From an uncultured Monoglobus sp. (lineage in GTDB: Bacteria > Bacillota > Clostridia > Monoglobales > Monoglobaceae): a DNA stretch of 64,000 bases. Shown here piece by piece: positions 52,367 to 59,554 of the stretch; position 1 is the first letter of the stretch; each line of letters starts with the position of its first letter. The notes beneath the pieces are model-generated. The model was given only the letters and a program-made list of their open reading frames with translations, was not told the origin of the DNA and ran no database searches. Location of the stretch: assembly GCA_947625055.1 (NCBI GenBank), contig CANQMT010000004.1, forward strand, positions 1-64,000, written 5' to 3'. Made by a program: the position numbers and the translations under genes.

Positions 52367-54733
52367 TCAATCCCCGAGAAGCTCCACGCTTATCTTGTCA
52401 TCGCGCGCGTCCACCCGCGCGGTCATGCCGTGAACAAGCTTTCCGCCGATAAGCAGCCGCGCCAGCTCATCCTCAATGTTCTTTTCGATATATCTGCGCA
52501 TGGGACGCGCGCCGTAAAGCCTGTCGTAAGACTTTTCAACGACCAGCTCCTTCGCGTTTTCCGAAACATCAAGAGTGATCTCTTTTTCGCGGAGCCCCGC
52601 GCGGAGATCGTCGAGCATCAGATCGACAATGTCCACAAGCTCCTCTTTTTTAAGCTCGCTGAAAATGATCACATCGTCAACGCGGTTCAAAAACTCGGGT
52701 CTGAACAACTGTTTAAGCGCACGCTCGATCTTGATGCGGGTGGCCTCTTCGGCCTCGTTAAAGCCGACTACGTTTGATTTGTTGTCGCTTCCGGCGTTTG
52801 AGGTCATTATTATTATCGTGTTTTCAAATGACACGACCTTGCCGTGGCTGTCGGTGATCCTGCCGTCGTCGAGAATTTGCAGCAGAATGTTAAACACGTC
52901 CTCGTGCGCTTTCTCGATCTCGTCAAGCAGCACCACGCTGTAAGGCCTGCGGCGGATCTTCTCGGTGAGCTGTCCCGCCTCGTCATATCCGACGTAGCCC
53001 GGCGGCGAGCCGATTATTTTTGAAACCGAATGCTTTTCCATGTATTCAGACATGTCAAGGCGTATCAGCGACTCCTCGCCGTCGAACACCTCGCGCGCGA
53101 TCTGCTTGGCGAGCTCGGTCTTTCCGACTCCGGTGGGGCCCACGAAAATAAACGATACCGGCCTGCGCTTCAGGTTTATTCCGGCCCTCTTGCGCCTGAT
53201 GGCGTTGGCCGCGCCGCTCACAGCCTCGTCCTGTCCGATAACGCCCTTGTGAAGGCGGTTCTCAAGATCCGTGAGCCGCTCGGACTCATACTCGGTGATG
53301 TGCTTCACCGGAATCTTGGTCCAGTTTTCGATGACCGCCGCGACGTCCTCGGGCTCAAGATATTTCACCGCCGACTTCTCAACCTCGGCGATCTTGGCTT
53401 TAAGCTGCAGTTCATGCACTTTAAGGTCGGCCGCCTCTTGATAATTGTCTGCCTCGGCCGCGGCGTCCTTCTTTGACATTGTTTCCTCAAGCTCGGCGCT
53501 CAGCCTCTCAAGCTCGATAAGCTCGCGGTTATTGAGGTTCACCTTACTGGCCGCCTCGTCGATAACGTCGATCGCCTTGTCGGGGAGAAATCTGTCCTGG
53601 ATATAGCGCTCGGAAAGCACCGCCGCGGTTCTTATGATCTCGTCGGTGATCTTCACTCTATGGAAATTCTCGTAATAACTCCTTATTCCCTTCAGTATCT
53701 CGATCGTCTCATCGACCGTGGGCTCGTCGATCATAACGGTCTGGAACCTGCGCTCAAGGGCAGAGTCCTTCTCGATATGCTTTCTGTACTCGTCGATCGT
53801 TGTCGCGCCGATAACCTGGATCTCGCCCTTTGAAAGCGCGGGCTTTAAAATGTTTCCGGCGTTCATGCCGCCCTCGGCGTCTCCGGCGGAGACGATCGTG
53901 TGTATCTCGTCGATCACGAGCACGATATTGCCCGCCCGTTTCACTTCCTCTATAATGTTCTTGAGCCTCGATTCAAACTGGCCGCGGAACTGGGTGCCCG
54001 CAATGACCGAGGTCATATCGAGCAGATATATCTCGGTATTCATCAGCTTGTGCGGGACCTCACCGTTTGATATCTTGAGCGCAAGTCCCTCGGCGATCGC
54101 CGTTTTGCCGACTCCGGGCTCGCCGATCAGGCACGGATTGTTTTTTGTGCGGCGGTTCAGGATCTGGATCGTGCGCTCGATCTCTGTGTCTCTGCCGATA
54201 ACCGCGTCGATCCCGCCCGCCGCGGCCTTGGCGGTAAGGTTCACGCCGTAGGTATCGAGCATGCGGTTCTTTTTTCGCTGCTTTTCCTTAACAGCCTTCC
54301 TCGGGCCGCCGCGGCTGTCGCCATGCGGCTCCTGCCGAGGGCCGCCCATAAAGCTGCCGAACAGGCTGAAAGGGTTCCGCTGCCGGCTTCGGCTCATCGG
54401 CTCGTCGCCGCTTTTGTCATCGTCCGGCTCTTCCTCGGCCGCCTCCATCGAAACTATGTCCGCGTCGCCGCTGAGCTCCTGACGAAGCATATTTATGCTG
54501 TCGCCGATGTCAAAATCGTCGCCCATTTCGTCGAGCACGTTTTTCATCTCACCGTTGAGACGGTCCATTTCCTCTGCGTCTATTCCCATTTTGCTCAGGA
54601 TATTATCTATCGGGCCAAGGTTAAGCTCCTTCGCACAGGACAGACAATAGCCCTCGTTGCGCTGGGAACCGTCCGGGCTGATTTTTGATATAAAAACAAC
54701 AGCAATATTTTTATGGCATCTGCAGCAAAGCAT
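52367..54733 (-). CDS. Clp ATPase with N-terminal zinc finger (ClpE-like)
   Basis: A 788-residue Hsp100 unfoldase with two AAA+ domains. The start MLCCRCHKNIAVVF...GYCLSCAKEL is a CxxC-CxxC zinc finger as in ClpE, replacing the ClpC/ClpA N-domain, and is followed by an acidic, Gly/Arg-rich spacer to about residue 170. AAA-1 has GEPGVGKTAIAEG and VLVIDEIHTIV, a short UVR-type middle segment (about 415-455) is present, and AAA-2 has GPTGVGKTELAKQIAREVF and VVLLDEIEKAHEDV. It would feed substrates to ClpP or act alone in stress. The ATG is chosen after GGAGGGG. No CtsR gene is adjacent. Confidence 0.9.
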   Translation of the reverse strand: MLCCRCHKNIAVVFISKISPDGSQRNEGYCLSCAKELNLGPIDNILSKMGIDAEEMDRLNGEMKNVLDEMGDDFDIGDSINMLRQELSGDADIVSMEAAEEEPDDDKSGDEPMSRSRQRNPFSLFGSFMGGPRQEPHGDSRGGPRKAVKEKQRKKNRMLDTYGVNLTAKAAAGGIDAVIGRDTEIERTIQILNRRTKNNPCLIGEPGVGKTAIAEGLALKISNGEVPHKLMNTEIYLLDMTSVIAGTQFRGQFESRLKNIIEEVKRAGNIVLVIDEIHTIVSAGDAEGGMNAGNILKPALSKGEIQVIGATTIDEYRKHIEKDSALERRFQTVMIDEPTVDETIEILKGIRSYYENFHRVKITDEIIRTAAVLSERYIQDRFLPDKAIDVIDEAASKVNLNNRELIELERLSAELEETMSKKDAAAEADNYQEAADLKVHELQLKAKIAEVEKSAVKYLEPEDVAAVIENWTKIPVKHITEYESERLTDLENRLHKGVIGQDEAVSGAANAIRRKRAGINLKRRPVSFIFVGPTGVGKTELAKQIAREVFDGEESLIRLDMSEYMEKHSVSKIIGSPPGYVGYDEAGQLTEKIRRRPYSVVLLDEIEKAHEDVFNILLQILDDGRITDSHGKVVSFENTIIIMTSNAGSDNKSNVVGFNEAEEATRIKIERALKQLFRPEFLNRVDDVIIFSELKKEELVDIVDLMLDDLRAGLREKEITLDVSENAKELVVEKSYDRLYGARPMRRYIEKNIEDELARLLIGGKLVHGMTARVDARDDKISVELLGD

Positions 54734-54765
54734 TATACCCCTCCTATTTGCCAATATATTTATAA

Positions 54766-54795
54766 ATTATATCACAACAAAAAATTTTTCGCAAC
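54766..54795 (-). promoter_or_regulatory. Promoter of the clpE-like-smc-ftsY run
   Basis: On the minus strand TTGCGA and TATAAT with 18-base spacing, 32 bases before the ATG. No CtsR-type GGTCAAA direct repeat is visible nearby. Confidence 0.6.
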
Positions 54796-54854
54796 AATAA
54801 TATCAATAAAGTTTTTGCCATTCTGTAAATTTTGTAAAATTATAATATGTAATC

Positions 54855-54883
54855 TTGAACTTTTTTCTGATTTGTGGTATAAT
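54855..54883 (+). promoter_or_regulatory. Promoter of the MocR-like regulator gene
   Basis: TTGAAC and TATAAT with 17-base spacing, about 50 bases before the chosen ATG; it diverges from the clpE-like gene promoter. Confidence 0.7.
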
Positions 54884-54931
54884 TATTATGTATTTGCGGG
54901 TAAATGTTATATGAATACGGAGATGGATTTT

Positions 54932-56323
54932 ATGTCAGTTTACAGCTTTATTGCCAAAGACAACGGAATACCGGTCTACCGTCAGCTCCAGCAGGAGCTG
55001 ACCCGGGATATCAGATCCGGAAAATACGACAACATGCAAAGACTCCCCTCGCGCCGCAGACTGGCGCGGGAGCTGGGGCTCAGCACCACCACGATAAACA
55101 ACGCGTATCAGGCCTTGGTCGACGACGGTCTTGCGATCACCGTGGACAGAAGCGGATTCTATGTCAAAGCGGGCGACCCGGGTTTTGAGACATACGACGA
55201 TATCACGTGGGAAGGCGCGTCCGACTACAAATACAGCTTCAGCTATAACGAGTGCGAAAGCGCCGCGCTCAAGGAATATTTCGCGAAGCCCTTAGGAAAA
55301 TATATGCTTAACTCACACGGAGATACCCCGGCGCTTTTCGGCCACGGCAACAAGAGGGGCGAAAGCGCGTTTCGGATTTCACTGTCGCGGTTTTTGAGCG
55401 AGACCCGCGGCATCGACTGCACGATAAGCGACATAATCGTGGGAGCGGGCATCCAATATCTTCTGACGGTCATTGTCATGATCTTGGGCCGCGACCGCGT
55501 CTACGGGTTTGAGAACCCTACCGACTACAAAATGTACGTGTGGCTCAAAAACCTTGGCGCGGATATCAGACTTTTGAACATTTCCGCCGGGAAGCCGGTT
55601 ACTCCCGCCGCCATTGACGAGGCCGGAATAGACGTTATGTTTCTCATGCCCGAAAATCAACTGCCGACCGGTCGCAGAATGGAGTTTAAAGAGCGCCGCG
55701 CGCTTGCGGATTGGTGCGCGTCCGGGACCGGCAAGTATGTGATAGAAGTCGGCACCGACGGCAATCTCAACTACGCCGGCAACAAAATAAGCACTATATA
55801 CACGCTCTCAGGCGGAACGAACGTCATTCATATCGAAAGTTTTGAACACACCCTGTCGCCCAATGTTAAAACGGCCTATATGGTCCTGCCGCCCGAAAGC
55901 ATGGACTCGGTCATAAAGCGTCTGGAAATGTATTCTCCGGCGATCACGGTATGCGAGCAGCTTATTTACTCAAACCTGATAAACGATGGCCACATGAGGC
56001 GGCTGATCTCAAAAAACAATAAAATAATGAAAGAAAAGCGCGCTTTTCTTATATCGGGCCTCAAAAACTCAAAAATAGGCAGCAGGTTCACCGCGCTCAA
56101 CAGCGACACCGGAATGAACTTTTTGGGCCTGATAAACAGCGACAAAAGCGGCCCCGAACTGACCCGCGCCGCATATGATGAGGGCGTCAAGATTTTTGAC
56201 ATGAGCAAATTTTTACTTACGCCAAACCCCGACATTGAGCGCGGCGCGTTTGTTTTCGGCTACGCCGGCCTGACCCTCGCCGAGATCGAAGACGCGATAA
56301 AAAAACTCGAAAAAATCTGGTGA
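54932..56323 (+). CDS. MocR/GntR-type regulator with a degenerate aminotransferase domain
   Basis: A 463-residue protein. An N-terminal GntR winged helix (about 10-75, PVYRQLQQELTRDIRSGKYDNMQRLPSRRRLARELGLSTTTINNAYQAL) is fused to a fold type I aminotransferase-like domain (about 110-463). In MocR proteins such as GabR the PLP lysine sits in a stretch like FSKSLLPGLRxxYMVLP; here it reads FEHTLSPNVKTAYMVLPP, so the lysine is His306. The usual VIEDDxDSEF, which holds the Asp that contacts the PLP ring, reads VIEVGTDGNL. The domain probably no longer forms the normal aldimine, so it may sense another ligand. The start is set by GGAGATGG before the ATG at 54932; ATG 54911 is an alternative. Confidence 0.88.
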   Translation: MSVYSFIAKDNGIPVYRQLQQELTRDIRSGKYDNMQRLPSRRRLARELGLSTTTINNAYQALVDDGLAITVDRSGFYVKAGDPGFETYDDITWEGASDYKYSFSYNECESAALKEYFAKPLGKYMLNSHGDTPALFGHGNKRGESAFRISLSRFLSETRGIDCTISDIIVGAGIQYLLTVIVMILGRDRVYGFENPTDYKMYVWLKNLGADIRLLNISAGKPVTPAAIDEAGIDVMFLMPENQLPTGRRMEFKERRALADWCASGTGKYVIEVGTDGNLNYAGNKISTIYTLSGGTNVIHIESFEHTLSPNVKTAYMVLPPESMDSVIKRLEMYSPAITVCEQLIYSNLINDGHMRRLISKNNKIMKEKRAFLISGLKNSKIGSRFTALNSDTGMNFLGLINSDKSGPELTRAAYDEGVKIFDMSKFLLTPNPDIERGAFVFGYAGLTLAEIEDAIKKLEKIW

Positions 56324-56358
56324 TACATTCTCATAACAAAGGGGATCGAATAATAATC

Positions 56359-56387
56359 TTGACAAAGAAAAATGCTAATGCTATACT
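56359..56387 (+). promoter_or_regulatory. Promoter of the DUF4160 gene pair
   Basis: TTGACA and TATACT with 17-base spacing, 45 bases before the first ATG. Confidence 0.8.
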
Positions 56388-56432
56388 GAAAACAGCGGTA
56401 GTACATCGCCATAAATCACGGAGGTGACGGCT

Positions 56433-56702
56433 ATGATGTATCCATTTATGACACTGAGCGACAACACGGAAATCGTTCATTCCGAATTGCTGCCTGATGA
56501 AAAAGTAAAAGTATATATCGAAAAACCTATATATAACGGATTCAAATCCGCGGAATGTTATATTCCCGGATATGACTGGAAAAACATAGACGGCTTCACT
56601 AAAGATGAATTAAAATATTACGATGAGTTAATTCATTCCGTATCACATGTGATACTTGAATTATCCAGAGAAGGTGGAATTGACAATGCCGCAAATTTTT
56701 AG
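56433..56702 (+). CDS. Small protein partnered with DUF4160
   Basis: An 89-residue protein beginning MMYPFMTLSDNTEIVHSELL, with VKVYIEKPIYNGFKSAECYIPGYDW and a helical C-terminus. I do not recognise a function. A similar small gene often precedes DUF4160 genes in Clostridia, and the two overlap here by 17 bases, suggesting a two-component unit such as a toxin-antitoxin pair. I use the ATG seven bases after GGAGGT; the track GTG lies inside that ribosome site. The pair is AT-richer than its neighbours. Confidence 0.7.
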   Translation: MMYPFMTLSDNTEIVHSELLPDEKVKVYIEKPIYNGFKSAECYIPGYDWKNIDGFTKDELKYYDELIHSVSHVILELSREGGIDNAANF

Positions 56703-56964
56703 GATCGGCTCTTACCTGATATATTTTGGGGCTGATGAAAACGATCCTTTGGAACCTATCCATGTTCATGTATCTCGTGGAGTTCCTTCCGGTAATTCCA
56801 CTAAAATCTGGATAACCAAAAGCGGTCATTGCCTTGTTGCGAATAATAATTCGCACATCTCAAAGAAAACTTTGAACTATATAATTAAAATAATCGAGGC
56901 CCGTCACATTGAGATTGTAAGCAAATGGAATGATTTTTTTGGAAAAATCACTTACTATTGTTGA
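56686..56964 (+). CDS. DUF4160 protein
   Basis: A 92-residue protein with the DUF4160 pattern MPQIFRIGSYLIYFGADENDPLEPIHVHVSRG, then KIWITKSGHCLVANNNSHISKK and a C-terminal helix. The family is widespread and normally paired with a second small protein; the biochemical role is unknown. The start is taken at the family-typical MPxIF rather than the track ATG ten codons earlier; it lies within the end of the upstream gene. Confidence 0.82.
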   Translation: MPQIFRIGSYLIYFGADENDPLEPIHVHVSRGVPSGNSTKIWITKSGHCLVANNNSHISKKTLNYIIKIIEARHIEIVSKWNDFFGKITYYC

Positions 56965-56994
56965 TAAACAAAACAATTACAAGGAGAATTAAAA

Positions 56995-57348
56995 ATGATT
57001 ACTGTTGCGGAGGCATACTCGGAACTTAACGAAAATTACGATGCGGTGCTGAGCCGTCTTATGGGCAAGGAAAACCTTGTGATAAAATACCTCACCATGT
57101 TTAAAAACGACGCCACATACGACGCCCTGACAAACGCAGTCAGCGCCGGCAGCGCCGAGGACGCGCTTCGCGCTGCGCACTCCTTAAAAGGCATGTGCTT
57201 TAACCTCGGTCTTATCAGCCTCGGCACCGTGTGCTCGGATCTGGTAGACGCGGTCCGCGGCGGCGAGTATGACCTGGATCAGCTTTACGCTCCGATCAAG
57301 AGCGAATACGAGAAAACGGCGGAGGTGCTCGGCAGATGCCTTGATTAG
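56995..57348 (+). CDS. Histidine phosphotransfer (HPt) domain protein
   Basis: A 117-residue single-domain HPt protein, a four-helix relay with the phosphoacceptor His62 in LRAAHSLKGMCFNLGL. There is no kinase in the window that would donate phosphate. The HD-GYP response regulator begins 53 bases downstream, so this HPt probably passes phosphate to or from its receiver. AAGGAGAA precedes the ATG. Stand-alone HPt proteins next to a response regulator usually mean a hybrid sensor kinase encoded elsewhere. Confidence 0.9.
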   Translation: MITVAEAYSELNENYDAVLSRLMGKENLVIKYLTMFKNDATYDALTNAVSAGSAEDALRAAHSLKGMCFNLGLISLGTVCSDLVDAVRGGEYDLDQLYAPIKSEYEKTAEVLGRCLD

Positions 57349-57401
57349 CGCTTCGCCGCCCCATAACACAACGACTGCTACATTTTGACCGGAGGAATAA
57401 T

Positions 57402-58520
57402 ATGACCAAAACAAAACCCACAGTGCTGATCGTGGACGATATGGAAATGAACCGTGTAATGCTTCGCGACATACTGACGCACGACTTTGAAATAATGGAG
57501 GCGTCCGGCGGCAGCGAGGCGATCGAGATCATTGAGGAGAACGCGGATAAGATCTCGGCTGTGCTGCTTGACGCGATGATGCCCGATCTGGACGGATTTG
57601 AAGTCCTTAAGGCCCTCTCGCGCCGCGGACTTCTTGAGAACATACCCGTAATTATGATTTCGGCGGAAAACTCGCCGGAATACATAGCCCGCGGTTACGA
57701 CCTCGGCGTCGTCGACTATATCGGCAGGCCGTTCGACCCCAACATTGTCCATCGCCGTCTCAGCAACGTTGTCATGCTTTACGCCAAGCAGAACGTCCTG
57801 ACCGAGCTTATCAAAGAGCAGATCTCTCAGCGTGAGGAAAACAACAGCATGCTCATTGACGTGCTGAGTTCGGTCGTGGAGTTCAGGAACGGCGAGTCCG
57901 GCCCCCACGTGCTGCACATACGCCGTTTGACCGAACTGCTGCTCAAAGAACTGGCGCGCCTTGACTCCAAATATGTCATGCCCCCTCAGGATGTGGCAAT
58001 GTGGGCCACCGCCTCGGCCATGCACGACATCGGCAAGATCGCTATTGACGACAAGATCCTCAACAAGCCCGGCAGGCTCACGGATGAGGAATATAATATA
58101 ATGAAGAAACACTCGATATACGGCTATGAGATCCTCGACCATTTGAACTGGCACCGCTCGCCCCTGATCGAAGCGGCTAAGCAGATCTGCCGCTGGCACC
58201 ACGAGCGCTGGGACGGCAAGGGCTATCCCGACGGTCTCAAAGGCGACGAGATCCCGATCCCCGCTCAGGTAGTGGCCCTGGCGGACGTTTATGACGCGCT
58301 GACCAGCGAAAGGGTCTACAAGGCGGCCTACAGCCACGAAAAGGCCATTGACATGATAACCGGCGGCGAGTGCGGAGCGTTTAACCCCGACTTGTTAAAG
58401 GCATTGACCCGAATGAGCGGCAGTCTCAAAAAGAAAATAAACGCCGCCCCCGAAAAGAACTATGACGCCATTGCCGAGCAGATATTCGAGGGCCTGCGCG
58501 AACGTCTTGACCGGGTATAG
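57402..58520 (+). CDS. Response regulator with HD-GYP phosphodiesterase domain
   Basis: A 372-residue protein. The receiver (about 1-125) has VLIVDDMEMNRVML at the start and phosphoacceptor Asp57 in LLDAMMPDLDGFE; the usual Lys near the end of the receiver is Arg in DYIGRPF. The HD-GYP domain (about 150-345) has the metal-binding HDIGKIAI (His208-Asp209), HHERWDGKGYPDGLKGDEIP with the GYP motif, and LADVYDALTSERVYK. HD-GYP domains hydrolyse cyclic di-GMP. GGAGG precedes the ATG. No GGDEF protein is in the window. It likely links the HPt relay to c-di-GMP turnover. Confidence 0.93.
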   Translation: MTKTKPTVLIVDDMEMNRVMLRDILTHDFEIMEASGGSEAIEIIEENADKISAVLLDAMMPDLDGFEVLKALSRRGLLENIPVIMISAENSPEYIARGYDLGVVDYIGRPFDPNIVHRRLSNVVMLYAKQNVLTELIKEQISQREENNSMLIDVLSSVVEFRNGESGPHVLHIRRLTELLLKELARLDSKYVMPPQDVAMWATASAMHDIGKIAIDDKILNKPGRLTDEEYNIMKKHSIYGYEILDHLNWHRSPLIEAAKQICRWHHERWDGKGYPDGLKGDEIPIPAQVVALADVYDALTSERVYKAAYSHEKAIDMITGGECGAFNPDLLKALTRMSGSLKKKINAAPEKNYDAIAEQIFEGLRERLDRV

Positions 58521-58548
58521 CCGGTCTTTCGTTTTTAAATTTTCAGTT

Positions 58549-58776
58549 TCATGTTTTACTTTCGAGCTTCTTGGGCGCGGGTATCAGATCCGCGATAAAA
58601 TCAATAGAGACGTTATAAAATTTCGCCAGCCTTATAACCAAGGCAAACGGTATTTCGCGCTTTCCCTGCTCGTAATTTGTGTATGTCGTTTTATGTATCC
58701 CTAAAATCTTCACGAGCTGGTCCTGGGTCAGATCGTGGTCTTCCCTCAGGTCTCTTAGTCTCCTGTAGTATGCCAT
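58549..58776 (-). CDS. XRE-family helix-turn-helix regulator
   Basis: A 75-residue DNA-binding protein of the Cro/C1 type. LRDLREDHDLTQDQLVKILGIHKTTYTNYEQGKREIPFALVIRLAKFYNVSIDFI covers the five helices, with the HTH around TQDQLVKILGIHKTTYTNYEQG. The start is the ATG eight bases after GGAGG. It is transcribed away from a divergent consensus promoter and an AACTATTTTT/AAAAATAGTT inverted repeat, which may be its operator. Target genes are unknown, but the downstream repeat element and secreted protein are candidates. Confidence 0.88.
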   Translation of the reverse strand: MAYYRRLRDLREDHDLTQDQLVKILGIHKTTYTNYEQGKREIPFALVIRLAKFYNVSIDFIADLIPAPKKLESKT

Positions 58777-58801
58777 AAAACTTGCCTCCATGTTCTATAT
58801 T

Positions 58802-58848
58802 TAACTATTTTTTCAAAAAAATCATTCGAAAAAATTAAAAATAGTTAT
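58802..58848. promoter_or_regulatory. Candidate operator upstream of the XRE gene
   Basis: TAACTATTTTTT and AAAAATAGTTA form an inverted repeat around 23 AT-rich bases, abutting the -35 box of the divergent promoter. This is where an autoregulating XRE repressor would be expected to bind (inference). Confidence 0.45.
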
Positions 58849-58876
58849 TGACAGCATGATATCTTTAAGGTATAAT
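58848..58876 (+). promoter_or_regulatory. Perfect consensus promoter with no gene directly downstream
   Basis: TTGACA, 17 bases, TATAAT. No open frame with a ribosome site follows for nearly 700 bases, so it probably makes a non-coding transcript or a long leader for the secreted protein gene. Confidence 0.8.
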
Positions 58877-58883
58877 GATATAA

Positions 58884-59138
58884 GAAAATACAACATATGA
58901 TGTATTTGGAAGCCTAAACATAAATAGGCGGAGGCAATTAATAACAAAATTTAATACTGATCGGGCGTTAAAGACACTGAAGTTTCCCTTCTCTATAAAA
59001 TTTCCGTTGTCTGTCCGTAAATATTAATCAACGTTAATCAACCAACCATAATTGTCTCCACCTATTTATGCTTGGTATATAATCATAATACAACAAGTTT
59101 TTATTTTTACTTTGAAAATACAACATATGATGTATTTG
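58884..59138 (+). repeat. Direct-repeat-bounded element with a long inverted repeat
   Basis: An identical 25-base sequence GAAAATACAACATATGATGTATTTG lies at both ends; its inner 22 bases are nearly palindromic (AAATACA-CATATG-TGTATTT). Between them CATAAATAGGCGGAGGCAATTA and TAATTGTCTCCACCTATTTATG can pair over 22 positions with only two G-U pairs, enclosing 108 bases. The consensus promoter just upstream would transcribe it. Candidate small RNA, regulatory leader or MITE. Confidence 0.6.
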
Positions 59139-59140
59139 CA

Positions 59141-59175
59141 TAGGGACTGGGGAATAGGATCTAGGGCCTAGGGCC
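59141..59175 (-). repeat. Heptanucleotide array 1
   Basis: Successive sevens on the plus strand: TAGGGAC, TGGGGAA, TAGGATC, TAGGGCC, TAGGGCC. The period is seven with variable last bases. Confidence 0.65.
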
Positions 59176-59182
59176 TCACCCT

Positions 59183-59336
59183 GTAGGGGCGGATATTATC
59201 CGCCCGCCTAAAGGGGTCATACCAACATTTCGTAGGGCCGGATGCCCACATCCGGCCTACGGGACGCCGAGGTCGTCGTCCCCTACGACCAAAGTATGTA
59301 AAACGCTGTAGGGGCGGACGACCCCAGCCGCCCGTC
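59183..59336. repeat. Cluster of GTAGGGGCGG hairpin repeats
   Basis: Three modules are present: GTAGGGGCGGATATTATCCGCCC, CGTAGGGCCGGATGCCCACATCCGGCCTACG and GTAGGGGCGGACG...CCGCCC. The sequence GGGACGCCGAGGTCGTCGTCCCCTAC recurs word for word near 62.0 kb. Each module is a compact palindrome with no coding potential. Confidence 0.8.
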
Positions 59337-59337
59337 A

Positions 59338-59385
59338 GCCTCTCCCCTTGGGGAGAGGTGTCAGGCGCAGCCTGACGGAGAGGGG
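59338..59385 (-). repeat. CCTCTCC-family palindromic repeat
   Basis: On the minus strand CCCCTCTCCGTCAGGC-TGC-GCCTGACACCTCTCCCCAAGGGGAGAGGC: the most complete copy in the window, two hairpins in series. Confidence 0.85.
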
Positions 59386-59387
59386 TC

Positions 59388-59422
59388 AACGTAGAGACTA
59401 GGAAATAGGCACTAGAGACTAG
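59388..59422 (-). repeat. Heptanucleotide array 2 (CTAGTNN type)
   Basis: On the minus strand five sevens: CTAGTCT, CTAGTGC, CTATTTC, CTAGTCT, CTACGTT. The array ends with CTACGTT as do arrays 3 and 4. It faces array 3 across 27 bases. Confidence 0.8.
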
Positions 59423-59449
59423 AAATATCACACAGTGATTTTTTCAATC

Positions 59450-59484
59450 CTAGTTCCTAGTTACTAATCACTAGTACCTACGTT
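59450..59484 (+). repeat. Heptanucleotide array 3 (CTAGTNN type)
   Basis: Five sevens: CTAGTTC, CTAGTTA, CTAATCA, CTAGTAC, CTACGTT. With array 2 in opposite orientation it makes an inverted pair just before the secreted protein gene. Confidence 0.85.
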
Positions 59485-59554
59485 GGCTGAGAGGGGCAAA
59501 CAACGAAAAATAAATTAATTACATATAAACTTCAAAGAAAGAAAGGGATTCAAA

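Larger units (their letters stand above)
58777..59554. other. Large repeat-rich intergenic region
   Basis: No gene is seen. From left to right it holds an operator-like inverted repeat, a perfect promoter, an element bounded by 25-base direct repeats, a heptanucleotide array, several GTAGGGGCGG hairpins, a CCTCTCC-family repeat and two further heptanucleotide arrays in opposite orientation, before the ribosome site of the secreted protein gene. Confidence 0.8.

Noticed and set aside
59388-59484. CTAG/UAG heptads as a TRAP (MtrB) binding site, because mtrB is in the window
   Set aside because: TRAP prefers GAG/UAG triplets separated by two or three bases and about eleven of them; here the spacing is four and only four or five triplets occur per array.
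59141-59484. CRISPR array
   Set aside because: Units are only seven bases, there are no 25-36 base repeats with unique spacers, and no cas gene is near.
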